DNA from: Gnetum montanum
Lineage: Eukaryota; Streptophyta; Gnetopsida; Gnetales; Gnetaceae
NCBI GenBank assembly: GCA_015680685.1
Contig: MNCI01036292.1
Coordinates: 491,254-555,253, forward strand
Direction of reading: 5' to 3'
Length of the DNA stretch: 64,000 bases
Shown here: piece after piece, positions 12,337 through 22,873 of the stretch
How positions within the stretch are numbered: position 1 is the first letter of the stretch
Layout of the letters: each line of letters opens with the position of its first letter
The notes under the pieces: model-generated
Databases searched by the model: none
What the model saw: only the letters and a program-made list of their open reading frames with translations
What the model was told of the DNA's origin: nothing
Program-made: the position numbers and the translations under genes

Positions 12337-12640
12337 CCATGGCCCGAAATGGCCTAAAACTATTCACTCTTCCACCATGGCCCGGAATGGCCTAAAACTA
12401 TACGCACGCATATGGCCTGAAATGGCCTGGAACTACATCATGGCACGAAATGGCCTAAAACTACGCTACTATCCCAAGGTACGAAATGGCCTAAAACTAG
12501 TGTAGGCCCAAAATGGCCTAAACCTAGTGCAGGCCTGAAATAGCCTAAAACTAGCGATGGCTCAAAATGGCCTAAAACTATATTGCCCCACGGCCCAGAA
12601 TGGCCTAAAACTACGCATGGCCCCAAATGGCCTAAAACTA
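12337..12640 (+). repeat. protease/asX repeat array of element B
   Basis: About nine units of 30-40 bp ending in GAAATGGCCTAAAACTA, each preceded by a variable piece such as ATGGCCC. They lie between the 3' ends of protease (plus) and asX (minus), so two convergent genes end here. C keeps only two units (26676-26728), and D has a diverged version (60620-60770). The TAAAACTA core resembles the other arrays of the family. Confidence 0.9.
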
Positions 12641-12809
12641 AAACATAAAAAAATGAAAACATAACATAAGATTGATCACATAGATAATAAATAAGCTAGC
12701 ATAAGATCAATTTTCTTTCAAAATTCTCTTCCTTCATTAAAATTTTATCCATCAAACAATGTTTGTAATAGTTTTAAAAAAAATTAAAAATTTCAAAAAC
12801 CCTATGATG
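12641..12809. other. AT-rich stretch after the asX stop, element B
   Basis: AT-rich sequence without coding signal between the repeat array and the 3' end of asX. It would hold the 3' untranslated end and polyadenylation signal of the minus-strand asX transcript; I could not single out a signal with confidence. Confidence 0.4.
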
Positions 12810-15800
12810 TCATGGATCATCTTCACCCTCATCATCTTTGCCTGCATCATTTACTCCTACATCATTCCCTTCTGCATCGCCTTCCACTACATTGCCTTCA
12901 TTGCCTCTTCATTTTTGCCTTTTACGGGCCATGCATATTCATCTCAAATCTACATTGTGAAAGTGAAGTAGTCAGCGAGAGAAACAAATGAAAGCTAGAA
13001 TAGAGCATAAGCCTTTTCCATAGTAGAAAATGACTAACCCAAGATGGCCTCGCATCTACCTCAAAGGGTATGCGATTCAAACCGAGCCCGAGGCAGTGCC
13101 AGACCTCCTCCTCTATGATATTTGCCCAATGCTAATCACTTGGTTCAGTGTCTGCAGTAGCTGTCTCCTTTTTTATGGCCATCCATCTTGGTAGTCCCAG
13201 AGAAAAGGAGGCAGTAGCAGTCTCACCTGTTGGAAGATCCACTTCCCGTTCAGGCAATTCACTAACTGTCACTTGCTCCATGAACTTGTTGTAAGCCTCA
13301 GAAGCACCGATGGCATTCACAAATGCTTCATAGGTAAATGCTTTCACTGAAGTATCTTAGTATAGTTTACAGTAGGTGGAACATTCTAGTTTATACATGT
13401 GTTTATGGTTTTTCTAGGACTACTCCCACTCGTAAACTCTGGCACTGTAGTCTTTCTAGTCTTGGTTCTTTTGAGCCAATAAGTCCATCTGCATTAGCTA
13501 TTCTATTATCTCTTGGGTGGCCTCATTGTTGCACCACACTACTGTCGAATATCTAGCATAATCTATGATATCCATGCTCCAACTGCCATCATTGGTATCA
13601 CAAGCTAGGAGAAACTCATAGTTGGATCGGAGGTCTACCAATTTGGTGGTTAGTTCAGCCTTTTCTTTCTCAGTCCTTTGGACCCATTTCCATAGGTCCT
13701 CATTAATGTGCCTACAGTCCCATAAGGAGCATGCCGAGTGCAATGCATATTTGCTAGCCTTATCATATATGCGATGAGGCACCTCAACCACTTCAAGCAG
13801 GAATGTAGGCACGACGTCGACTTTCAACACCCTTGTCAGGTTCCACTTGAGTCGAGAGGTTGTGACCACACAAAGAGTGCATTAGTCACACTAGCGTAGC
13901 AAATTTAGAAACTTAAGAAGTCTAGCGTAGCAACCTTGAAGAGCCTAGCGTAGCTATTTTACTTACTTGCTTTAGGATCAACTTGTCTGAGATGGCCGAT
14001 CATGTCATCGACGACCCCTTGCATAAACATAAGCTTGTCAGGGGTCTTGACCCATGGTTCTAGGGAAATCAGAGAAGGTACTACAACATTAATAGTGGTG
14101 TCTTTCATGCAACCAAATGCATTAGTAATGATCGAGATAGACTGCGATAAAGCTATGAGTAACGCAAACGACAGTGTGAGGGCTCCTACCCAGAAAACCC
14201 TCGGGGGTGATAATGGGGGCATCACCCATTGACATATCATTGAATATATTGTCAAACTCACCAGCATCTAATTGCAGTTTGCCTCCTTTTTGGCTTAAAA
14301 CTATGGCATCACCCTTTGCATTCATCCGCTCCCCCAATGCTGAACTACGTTCAGCAAAGGGAACTCTAGCAAAAGTCCCTTTTCAGTCGAGGTGAGCTTC
14401 CTTTTTATTTACCGGTGCCTTCCTTTTCAAGGCACCAACACCCTCCTCATCCATAGGAGACTCCTCTTCATCTCCAAAAATGTCCTCCTTGTCAGTAGGA
14501 GGATTTTCCTTGACGACAAGAGCCCCTTTTGTAGTGATAGGAGCTCCTTCTCTCTTGACCAGGGTCCTTTTCTCTACGATTGGGCCCCTCATGTCTTTAT
14601 TTACCACCCCCATCTTGGGGTCCGACAACTCTTCATCACCTTCTTCTTCTTCTTCTTCTTCCTCTAGCAAAAAAAATCATATTCATGTTATAGCTTAAAC
14701 CACGTTAGCTAAAATAGGTGCTAAGCTATGCTACACTGCCTAGTGTAGCACAACATAGCAAGCATTTAATCAAAAGACGAAGGGACAAATACAAAGAAGA
14801 GAATTTACCGATGGAAGGTTGTGTCCTGCATAGCTTAAATCACAGTGATGGTGCCCCTTCCTCGACCATACATAGAAGATCCTTGTCTAGATGAGGCTTA
14901 TTTTGTTGCAATTTAGTGGCCACTATCTCAACAATGAGACGTTTCCCCTACGATACACTACCTATAGTAGTAGGGGGGTCTCTCCCATGCTATCTTGGCC
15001 ATGGAAGTTGCGGGCCACTTGATCCTTAGTCATCATAGAAAACAACTCCCCAATAGCTTCTAGAGGATATTGTGCTCGAGTGGTCTGGAGGATTTGGTAG
15101 ATCCATAGTTTTGGAAATCTAGTTACAATCTCACATAACCTAGACTCCATTTTCACAAACTACTAAAAACTTTGCGAAACACCACAAGCAAGATATGTAA
15201 AATACATAGTGCACATTGAAATGGGACTCTTGCTTCTTGTGAAGCATGACCACTTCAGTTTGCAAGACCTTGCATAGATGACTAGCCTAGTTGTAGTGAG
15301 CCCCCTCTTCCATGACCTCCCACATCATCCAAGCTTGCTCAATCCTAATGATCTTTCCTTGAGAAAGTAGCTGGGGGAAAGCATGAGCACGGAAGATGGG
15401 AGAAACTTCTTTGGCAGCTGTCAGCTTGACCTTTTCCATGGGCATCCACTTTTTCCCTTTTACAACCCCTAGTCACTCCTCAATGTTGTCCCTTTGAGTG
15501 TTTACCTCTTTCTTGGTCCTTGACCCTACAAGAAGGCCATCAGCAGGGACACCAAAGAGGTTCATGAACAACTAGTCATTGATTTCAAGGACCACCTGCA
15601 CACCATGTACACATGTGTGGAAGCAGTCTACCTTTTCGAAAAAGAAGTCTACTAAGGTAAGCATCTCAGTGGCAGGGATGCTTGGATTCGAGGCCAAGAA
15701 CAAATCCATGAGCCCAGCATCTTGAAGGTGCTTGATCAGGGATTTTGAGGCCATGATGCATATCCAACGTTGGCTCTCATCTACCTCCTCGTACTTGAAG

Positions 15801-17546
15801 TAGATGTTGGCCTCCTAGTGCTTGGAGGTTATCAACATCACCTCCTAGGACTTCTTCACCCCTACAGTAGTTTGCACAAAAACATTAAGCAAAAAAACAC
15901 AAAAAAGGCAAAAAATAAAAAACAAGTTAGGAAAACCATAAGTAGCAGAAAAAATAGGAATGACACTTGAACATGCAGTAACTTACTGTTTAGCTTATCA
16001 GGTTTAAACGGTGATGGGAATGGCAGAAGATCAACCAAGACATCTTCAACAGTGATCAGCTTAAATGGTGCCCATCTGTCATCCAACAAATCAGCTCCTT
16101 GCATCTATCATAGAGTTTGGAATACCAGGCTAGGTAAGTTTTGTACTCAACCCCGCATTGGCCTATCACACTTGCGCACATATTCTTAATGGAAGAAAAC
16201 TCCTACAGCACCATCTGTGCTAAGGCCAGCACATTCGTATCACTATGAAGACCATTCTCGTTGATGAAAAACCTGGTAACAAAAAACACATTGTTAACAT
16301 TTGTCTAGTGTAGCAAACATTGCATAGCGTAGCGGAACATGACTACAAAACTCACCTGCCAACACTGTAAATGATTCTTGGTGGGTTCTGGAAGCACGTT
16401 TCCATGTGACGCGTAATAAAAAATGTATTGTAAGGATGGTAGCAATTATACTCGGGCATCTCCTAGATCCAGGCCAAACGTCTCAAATTTTTTGGGTGTT
16501 GACTAGATTCTTCTCCCTACCCGCTGCGAATTGCTCCATCCGTCAAAAATCTTAGAATACCCCAATTTGCCCCAGGCAATAGGGTTTCTGTTATGGCAGC
16601 CACCACCTCCTCCACCAAGTGTGACCAAATGATCACACTGAAGCACTGGAGGAGAAATTGCAAGAAGTCCTGTGCTCCTTCCCAGAACTAGACTTCCTGC
16701 TATCCCACATGTGCATGGGACGGATGGACATTTTCCACTGGTTTGCTTACATAGCACAGGACCCCTATGATTTCTAGGACAATCAAGATTGGCCTTAGTG
16801 CCATACTACACAACACAATAGCAACTGTTAATGGCATGTTCAAGTGGAGTTCAAATATAGTGCAGAAAAACTAGCATTTCAGCAGATAGCATAGCAAAAT
16901 TCTCTTCATACACATAGCGTAGCAAAAAATACGAAGGAAATAGCGTAGCAAAGTCAGCTTAGCGTAGCAACAACAAAACCAAAAACAAATCTTTAAACAA
17001 AGAAGAGTTTAATACATTCCATCCATTCAACAAATCTACCTGACAAAGTGATTAGCATCACGCCGTGACAGAACACGTGTTACACTGTCACATCATGCAC
17101 ATGGCCAAACCCTCCTGAGGGTTGTACGCTACGCTATTTGCATGCCAAGTGGCTCTGATAATCCAAGCCTTTGCAACAATGACAACCACAATGATGGCAA
17201 TCTAGGCAACATTGCATGCAACCTTAGCATAGCATCCGTACATCCATCGTAGTCGAAACAGCAACAACGATGGCGTAAAGGACAAAATAATGACAACACA
17301 ATGACAGAAAACACAAATTGCAAAACAAAAATCATAGAAATAAAGACAAGGAAAGCAGAAACAATAACAGAGGCAAAAGAAAACAATAACAGATGCAGAA
17401 GAAAACAAAAGAAGCATAGCAGCCTACTAAGCCAACGATGTCTCCTCTCGTACCACGATGCACACCTAAGACACACGCCCTAGGGTTTCTTTCACTTTGT
17501 CGACCTTGGCAAGTGCCTGGTGTTTGCATTCTTTCATGGGAGCTAT
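12810..17546 (-). pseudogene. asX relic of element B, antisense to gag and pol
   Basis: Full-span copy of the accessory gene on the minus strand. The start codon is ATA at 17544-17546, where A and C have ATG. Recognisable exons carry, in order: a region at 16800-16370; WAPFKLITVEDVL near 16060; SLIKHLQDAGLMDLFLA near 15730; ICQILQTTRAQ near 15110; the poly-Glu start of the acidic/basic exon (14660-14383); LEPWVKTPDKLMFMQGVVDDM near 14050; and a 123-residue predicted coiled-coil exon (13869-13498) with WKWVQRTEKEKAEL. FTYEAFVNAIGASEAY lies near 13330. The last exon (about 12960-12810) is very acidic and ends in EDDP before TGA; C ends likewise in DNP. Introns carry TAGCGTAGC motifs. Several stops, mostly TAG, break it. 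Function not recognised. Confidence 0.75.
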
Positions 17547-17679
17547 CGTCTCGCTTGCTGACTCTTCCTTCGTTGCTACGTCAAACCACCTTGTTCTCTA
17601 TTGTTAGAATTTCTCTATGCTCTGAATGTGGACTCTACGTTGATATGAAAAAAATGATGAGTTTACCAGGGGTTAATCC

Positions 17680-17689
17680 CTATTTATAG
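17680..17689 (-). promoter_or_regulatory. TATA box of asX, element B
   Basis: CTATTTATAG on the plus strand, which is CTATAAATAG on the minus strand, about 135 bp before the asX start. Same context as in A and C. Confidence 0.7.
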
Positions 17690-17865
17690 CCATAATGGTG
17701 AAAAGGAAACTTGTCATTCTCTCTCCCCGATTAATGTGGTGGGATCCGTACAACATAGCATGCTACTACAATGTATTAGCACTATTCGCATTAAGACAGG
17801 TGGGCCTAGGCAAAAAGACTTGACACACTTCAAACTAGCCATTTGTCTTCACAAAAATATCTTGT

Positions 17866-18297
17866 TAGTTGTCCGCAAAGACCTTAAACTAGCAATCCCA
17901 ACACATAGTTTCAATCTAGTTAGTGGTGTGCAAAGACCTTAAACTAGTAGTTTCGACCTTTTACTCGTTGGGAGTCCGCAATGAAATTAAACTAGTAGTT
18001 TCACATTTTTACATCAATAGTTTTGCATTTTTACATTAGCAGCTTTCCGTTCTTTATACTAGCAGTTCTACATTTTTAGGTCTAGGTGGTCTGAAAAGAC
18101 CTTAAACTAGCACCTTCAAAGTTTCACATTCTGGTGGTCCACAACAATCTTAAACTAATACTCTAACTTGTTAGTAGTCTACAAAGATGTTAAACTAGCA
18201 GCTTTTGCATTTTTACATTAGAAGTTTTGCATTTTTACACTAGAAGTTGTGCATTTTTACTTCAAGGCAGTCCGCCACGAGCTTAAATTGGCAAACC
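17866..18297. repeat. asX/pol spacer repeat array of element B
   Basis: Units of about 40-60 bp with the core GACCTTAAACTAGCA on the plus strand, preceded by GTCCGCAAA-like blocks, between the divergent asX and pol starts. Some stretches alternate with TTTTGCATTTTTACA-like pieces. Same position and orientation relative to pol as in A and C. Confidence 0.8.
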
Positions 18298-18436
18298 TTA
18301 AGCTTTCTATCATACCTTCCATTTATTTCTATTGCTCACATTTCATTGCTACTTTGCAAATTTTCACTATGCACAGTTATTACAAATAGGTTTCTCTTGA
18401 CTAGACTTTCATCTCATTTTGGCAAGTTGAGCGAGA

Positions 18437-20376
18437 ATGGAAATACATCATGATCTCTCTTCACCTTTAGCTTTAACAGGTCCACACAGTGAACTCGCAA
18501 GACAACTTATCCCAAAGCTAATAAACAGGGAATCACCCATAGTTAGCACCATAGCATTCTTAGAAACATCCCCAAGATGGCCTGAACATCTGGTTCAGGC
18601 CCTAGATTTAGAGGCCGGGGATGTAACTAAGGGCCCTCTCATCGAAACGCCTATGACCACATCCAAGGGGGAAGTAAAAACATTGAAACTTAGTTTTCTT
18701 CTAGATTCGTAGATGCATAAAGATGTAGCCAAAATTATTCTAGAGAACATTAAAGTATTTGCGTGGCCATATAGTGACATGCCGGGTTTAGATTTGAGAC
18801 TGATACAACATAACATCATCTTAGACCCGCACATGAAAGCAGTTACGCAAAAGGCTTGCAAGGTTAAACCAGAGATCGCACTGGCCATATGGGATGAAAT
18901 CACCAAGCTATATCAGAGTGGTTTCATCCGAGTAGTTGATTATTCAGAATGGGTGTCTAACATCATTGTAGTTTCTAAGAAAATAGGAGGAATATGTATC
19001 TATATTGACTTCTGGGATCTAAACAAGGCAACAATCAAAGACGATTTACCACTTCCAAGTATCAATCAACTCATTGACACTACGGTTGATCATGCTCTGT
19101 TATCCTTCATGGATGGTTTCTCTAGACAACCAAATTCATATCAACCCAAAGCATCAGTTAACAACAACCTTCATGATCCCATGGGGTACCTTTTGTTACA
19201 CTATGATGCCTTTTGGGCTCAAAAATGCCTGAGCAACTTACCAGCAAGCCATGACTTACATCTTTAGCGACTACATCTTAGAAACACTGAATGACTACGT
19301 GGATGATATAGCGGTCAAATCTAAGAAGGCCACAACTCATCCCAATGATCTAGGTGTAGTCCTCAAGCACTTCTAGATGCATGATTTATGCCTTAACCCA
19401 AAAATGTGTCTTCAGGGTGAGAACTGGATGCATGTTAGGGTTTGTAGTATTGGAGGCTAGAATATGAGTTGACCCTGACAAAGTCAAGGCCATAGTTAAC
19501 CTGGCGCCACCTATAAATCTTAAGGAATTGCACGGGTTACAAGGTAGGCTACAGTTCATTAGAAGGTTTATAGCAAAGTTGACTGACAAGTTACACCCCA
19601 TGCAACATCTATTGATGAAGGGGGTTAACTTCGAATGGACGACATAGTGCCAACAAGCCTTTGATGATCTGAAGAAAGAGCTTTTGCATCTTCTGATGGT
19701 ATACCTACCACAGAGGGATAAGCCTTTCTTCATCTACCTTGCCACCTCAGACACGTCTATCATGGCACTGCTATGTCAAAAATGGGATGACAGTTCTGAG
19801 ATACTAGTGTACTACCTAAGTCATGTACTGATAGCGTACGAAGCAAAATACAATGGGATGGAGAAAAACTACCTTGCCTTAGTGTTTGCATTGAAGAAGT
19901 GGAGACACTACCTATTTTGTAGCAAAATTAACATTAGTTGTAAGAGGAATATACTCTTGACTATCATAAACAACCTGTATGAAAGTAGTAGGATAGCCCA
20001 GTGGAAAGCAATAACAACAGAATTCAATTTACATTATGTGAGCCAATCGTCGACGAAGGGTCAAGCCATAGCAACATAACTTATGACCTCACCTATAGAT
20101 GACTAGGTAATCATAGATTCCAAATTTCTAGATAAGCATGTTAGCACTATCAATGCCATCCCGTTGCATCTTGAAGCCACCTTGCATTTTGACAGTGCCT
20201 CGACCACGTGAAGGGGTAGTGCAACTGTCGTCATTACATTCCCCTTTGGGGAAATGCACCCTTTTTCCTATTATTTTGCATTCCACTGTACAAAAAATGT
20301 GGTAGAGTATGAGGGGTTACTTAGGGACCTCTTAGCATCCCAAGCATTAAGCATACAACACCTAACAATTTGCAGA
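18437..20376 (+). pseudogene. pol: pol relic of element B, part 1 (N-terminal region, RT, RNase H, start of aRNH)
   Basis: Starts at the ATG of MEIHHDLSS, the same start as in A and C. Reverse transcriptase lies at about 18880-19540; a one-base deletion near 19127 shifts the frame. YVDDI is kept at about 19294-19310. RNase H follows at about 19690-20040, and the first part of the archaeal-type RNase H at about 20165-20370. A TGA interrupts aRNH at 20209-20211, the same place as in A and C. The gene stops at the insertion of element C after 20376 and resumes at 41778. Confidence 0.93.
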
Positions 20377-22300
20377 TGAAACACCCTAAAATTTTAAGGG
20401 TATCCTTGCTTCACCAAGCCTTCACAAGTTTAGGAAGCATTATGGCAGTCCATCAGGAGATGGATGCTTTAGGTGTTAGGCTATATAGTCTAGCAAATTT
20501 TCTAGCTGGATAATTTGTCCAATTGACAACCTACATAGGAGCAATGCGGAGAGTTGTCAGCGGTGCTCAAAATGCACAAAACAGTTTGGCAAGCTTTCTA
20601 GTTAAAGAGTCCGCTACGCTACGCTACACTGTGTAGCGTAGCAGGATTTGGGAGATAGTCGTTCAATGGATCAACTACAAATTATCACAAGACAAGATTC
20701 TACATAATGCTACACTATGCAGCATAGCATGGCATAGCAAGAGCAAGACAAAAAGGCTCAGCTTACTTAGTGATTCTAAATGAACTCAGTTAGCACCTTT
20801 GGCCGTCAAAAATAGTTGCTTCGCTTGGCTCCAAGTCCTTCAACGATGACTCCTTCACCAGAAAGTGGCAAACTTAGCAAAAAGTAGGCCATGATGGTCG
20901 CTACGCTATGCTACAGTACATAGAGTAGCACAACATAGCAATTCTATGATAGTAGCAAAGGACATCTTCGCGAGTACAGGATCAGCAAGTTCGAAAACTT
21001 TGCGTTGCAAAAGTTGCAAATTGTTGGCATTTTTGTGACTAAGGCAAGCTACTACACTACGCTACACCATGTAGCATAGCACAACATAGCAAAAATGCGA
21101 AGTTAGTCAAAGCACTGCAAAGGTTTCCAACACACACAGTAGGATGCAATGCAAGTTTTTGTTTCAAACTAGTGTCTACGCTATGCTACGCTGCATAGCG
21201 TAACAAGATGCTATGCTATGCTACGCATGCTATGCTCTAGAGTGTGGCATGGCGTAGAAAACTTCTACGCTGCGCCAATAGGCTACGTTCCAAAGCGTAG
21301 CACAACATGGCAAGTGTCTACACTATGTTGATGCATCTCCTTGAATAGTGAGATCCTACACTATGTCCACATGCTACACTGTAAAGCATGACACAATGTA
21401 ATAGGCAGTGAGGTACATTAATGTACTCCACCTGTTTGCATCATTGGCACATGTCTCCATGTTATAAAAATGTAATTATAGCATGCCAGGCTCATAATTA
21501 CAACACGGCAGGCCCATCCAACGGTCTTGTTACACCATGGCAGGCCCGTCCAACAGTCCTGCTACAGCATGGAGGGCTCGTCCAACAGTCCAGTATGATC
21601 ATGTAGCACAAACACGTCAACACAGGCCCAGGACATGTGGCATCCAAACCACATCCTTTTCATGCCCTTGGTCCTATAAATACCCCAATGAGCAACGCTT
21701 TAAAGAGGGATGAATAGGGGGTGAATTTGTTGGCTATAAAAGAAACAAGTTAGCATTGTATTCCTGAGCATTGTAAACACCTTGTTTGACATTGTAAACA
21801 GTTAGCACTCTCGCTTGGCATTGTGTTCTGATCTTTCCTACTATCCTCATAGCATTTTGCATTGTCAACTTTCGAGTCCGTGTTCAAGCATATAGCTGTC
21901 TTTCTCTAAACATCTTGGTTACTCTTGGGATCTTTGTGTGTCTCACCGTCGCGCAACCAATTGTTTCCACCTTGATAGAGTAAATTCACAATCTTAAAGT
22001 GATGCATTTACTTAACTACATTTTACTTTGTTTTCTTGTTTGTTATCGCATTTTACATTTTTTTTTCTATCTTTTTTGCATTTAAAGGTTACTATTTTAT
22101 GCTATAAGCCCCGTTTTCAAGTTATATGTTTGCAAAAGGTTATATTAACACTGAATAATTCCTTGTCTAATTGAACAGATTGTTTAGGGCACCCCGTTTC
22201 TATTTTATCCAGCACAGCCCTTGCACGGATTCGGGGTTAAGATTGCCGCGACCGACGACCTCTCGGTGTTTTCTAGCCACCGACATTTTCGATCACTATA
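20377..22300 (+). repeat. 5' LTR of element C
   Basis: Begins TGAAACACCC and ends CACTATA; the 3' LTR ends CTCTACA, so the terminal CA has mutated. The upstream part is full of short palindromes made of GCTACGCTA and TAGCGTAGC. Units of about 36 bp around CATGGCAGGCCC and TCCAACGGTCC repeat at about 21490-21600. A TATA box (TATAAATA) stands at 21675-21682, followed by an R/U5 region with repeated ATTGTAAACA pieces. Confidence 0.95.
21675..21682 (+). promoter_or_regulatory. TATA box of the C 5' LTR
   Basis: TATAAATA in the context GGTCCTATAAATACCCC. The same context recurs in the C 3' LTR (41155-41162), in solo LTR G (about 46915) and in the B LTR (about 47846). Likely the core promoter of the genomic transcript. 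Confidence 0.75.
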
Positions 22301-22306
22301 GTTTTC

Positions 22307-22324
22307 TGGCACTAGAAGGAGGGG
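22307..22324 (+). other. Probable primer binding site of element C
   Basis: TGGCACTAGAAGGAGGGG begins six bases after the 5' LTR. The TGG start matches the complement of a tRNA CCA end, and the position is right for a primer binding site. I cannot name the tRNA from the sequence alone. Confidence 0.6.
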
Positions 22325-22384
22325 CTTTTGGTGTCTGTTTCCATGTTTTATAGTAGTCCTATAAGTGTTTTTCACCTTGATATA

Positions 22385-22830
22385 TATTAGAGTAAAATTG
22401 ACCCTTTTGCGGTTGTTTATGCATCATGCGGTGCAGACCACTCACTTCGACGATTCCTCCAGAATCCTATAGGACATAAAGCCTCTGGTCACTAGTCAAC
22501 TTGCTTATTTTACAATAGTCTTGCCTACATTCTATACCCTGACATGCATTAGCATAAACTTGACACCCATTTTTGGTTGTTTACGCATCGTGCGGTGTAG
22601 ACAAGTCACTTCGAAGGTTCCTCTGGAATCCTTCAGGACATAAAGCCTTTTGATTGCCAGTCAACTTGATTATTTTATGGTAGTCTTGCACATGTTCTAT
22701 ACCCCGTCATGCATTAGTATAAACTTGACACCCTTTTGCGGTTGTTTACGCGCCGTGTGGTATAGATCAGTGGCTTCGACAGTTCCCCCAGAATCTAGCG
22801 AGACATAAAGCCTTTTGATTTCTTTCCGGT
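22385..22830 (+). repeat. Tandem 165-bp repeats in the leader of element C
   Basis: About 2.7 direct copies. The block GGTTGTTTA(T/C)GC starts at 22411, 22575 and 22740, giving a 164-165 bp period. Each unit also carries GGACATAAAGCCT and a TCTATACCC block. It lies in the untranslated leader between the primer site and gag. No protein coding is seen. Confidence 0.9.
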
Positions 22831-22873
22831 TTCTTTGTTTTTATCATTTGCAAAACCGTTTAACTTCATAACA

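Noticed and set aside
12438-12662. Repeat protein on the minus strand with LGHFGP repeats
   Set aside because: It is a translation of the noncoding GGCCTAAAACTA array, which is almost absent in C.
20610-21290. CRISPR-like or satellite array from repeated GCTACGCTA motifs
   Set aside because: Spacing is irregular, there are no unique spacers of equal length, and the region is the U3 of an LTR in a plant element.
22307-22324. Naming the tRNA primer of element C
   Set aside because: The match to a tRNA 3' end cannot be settled without a tRNA set for the species.
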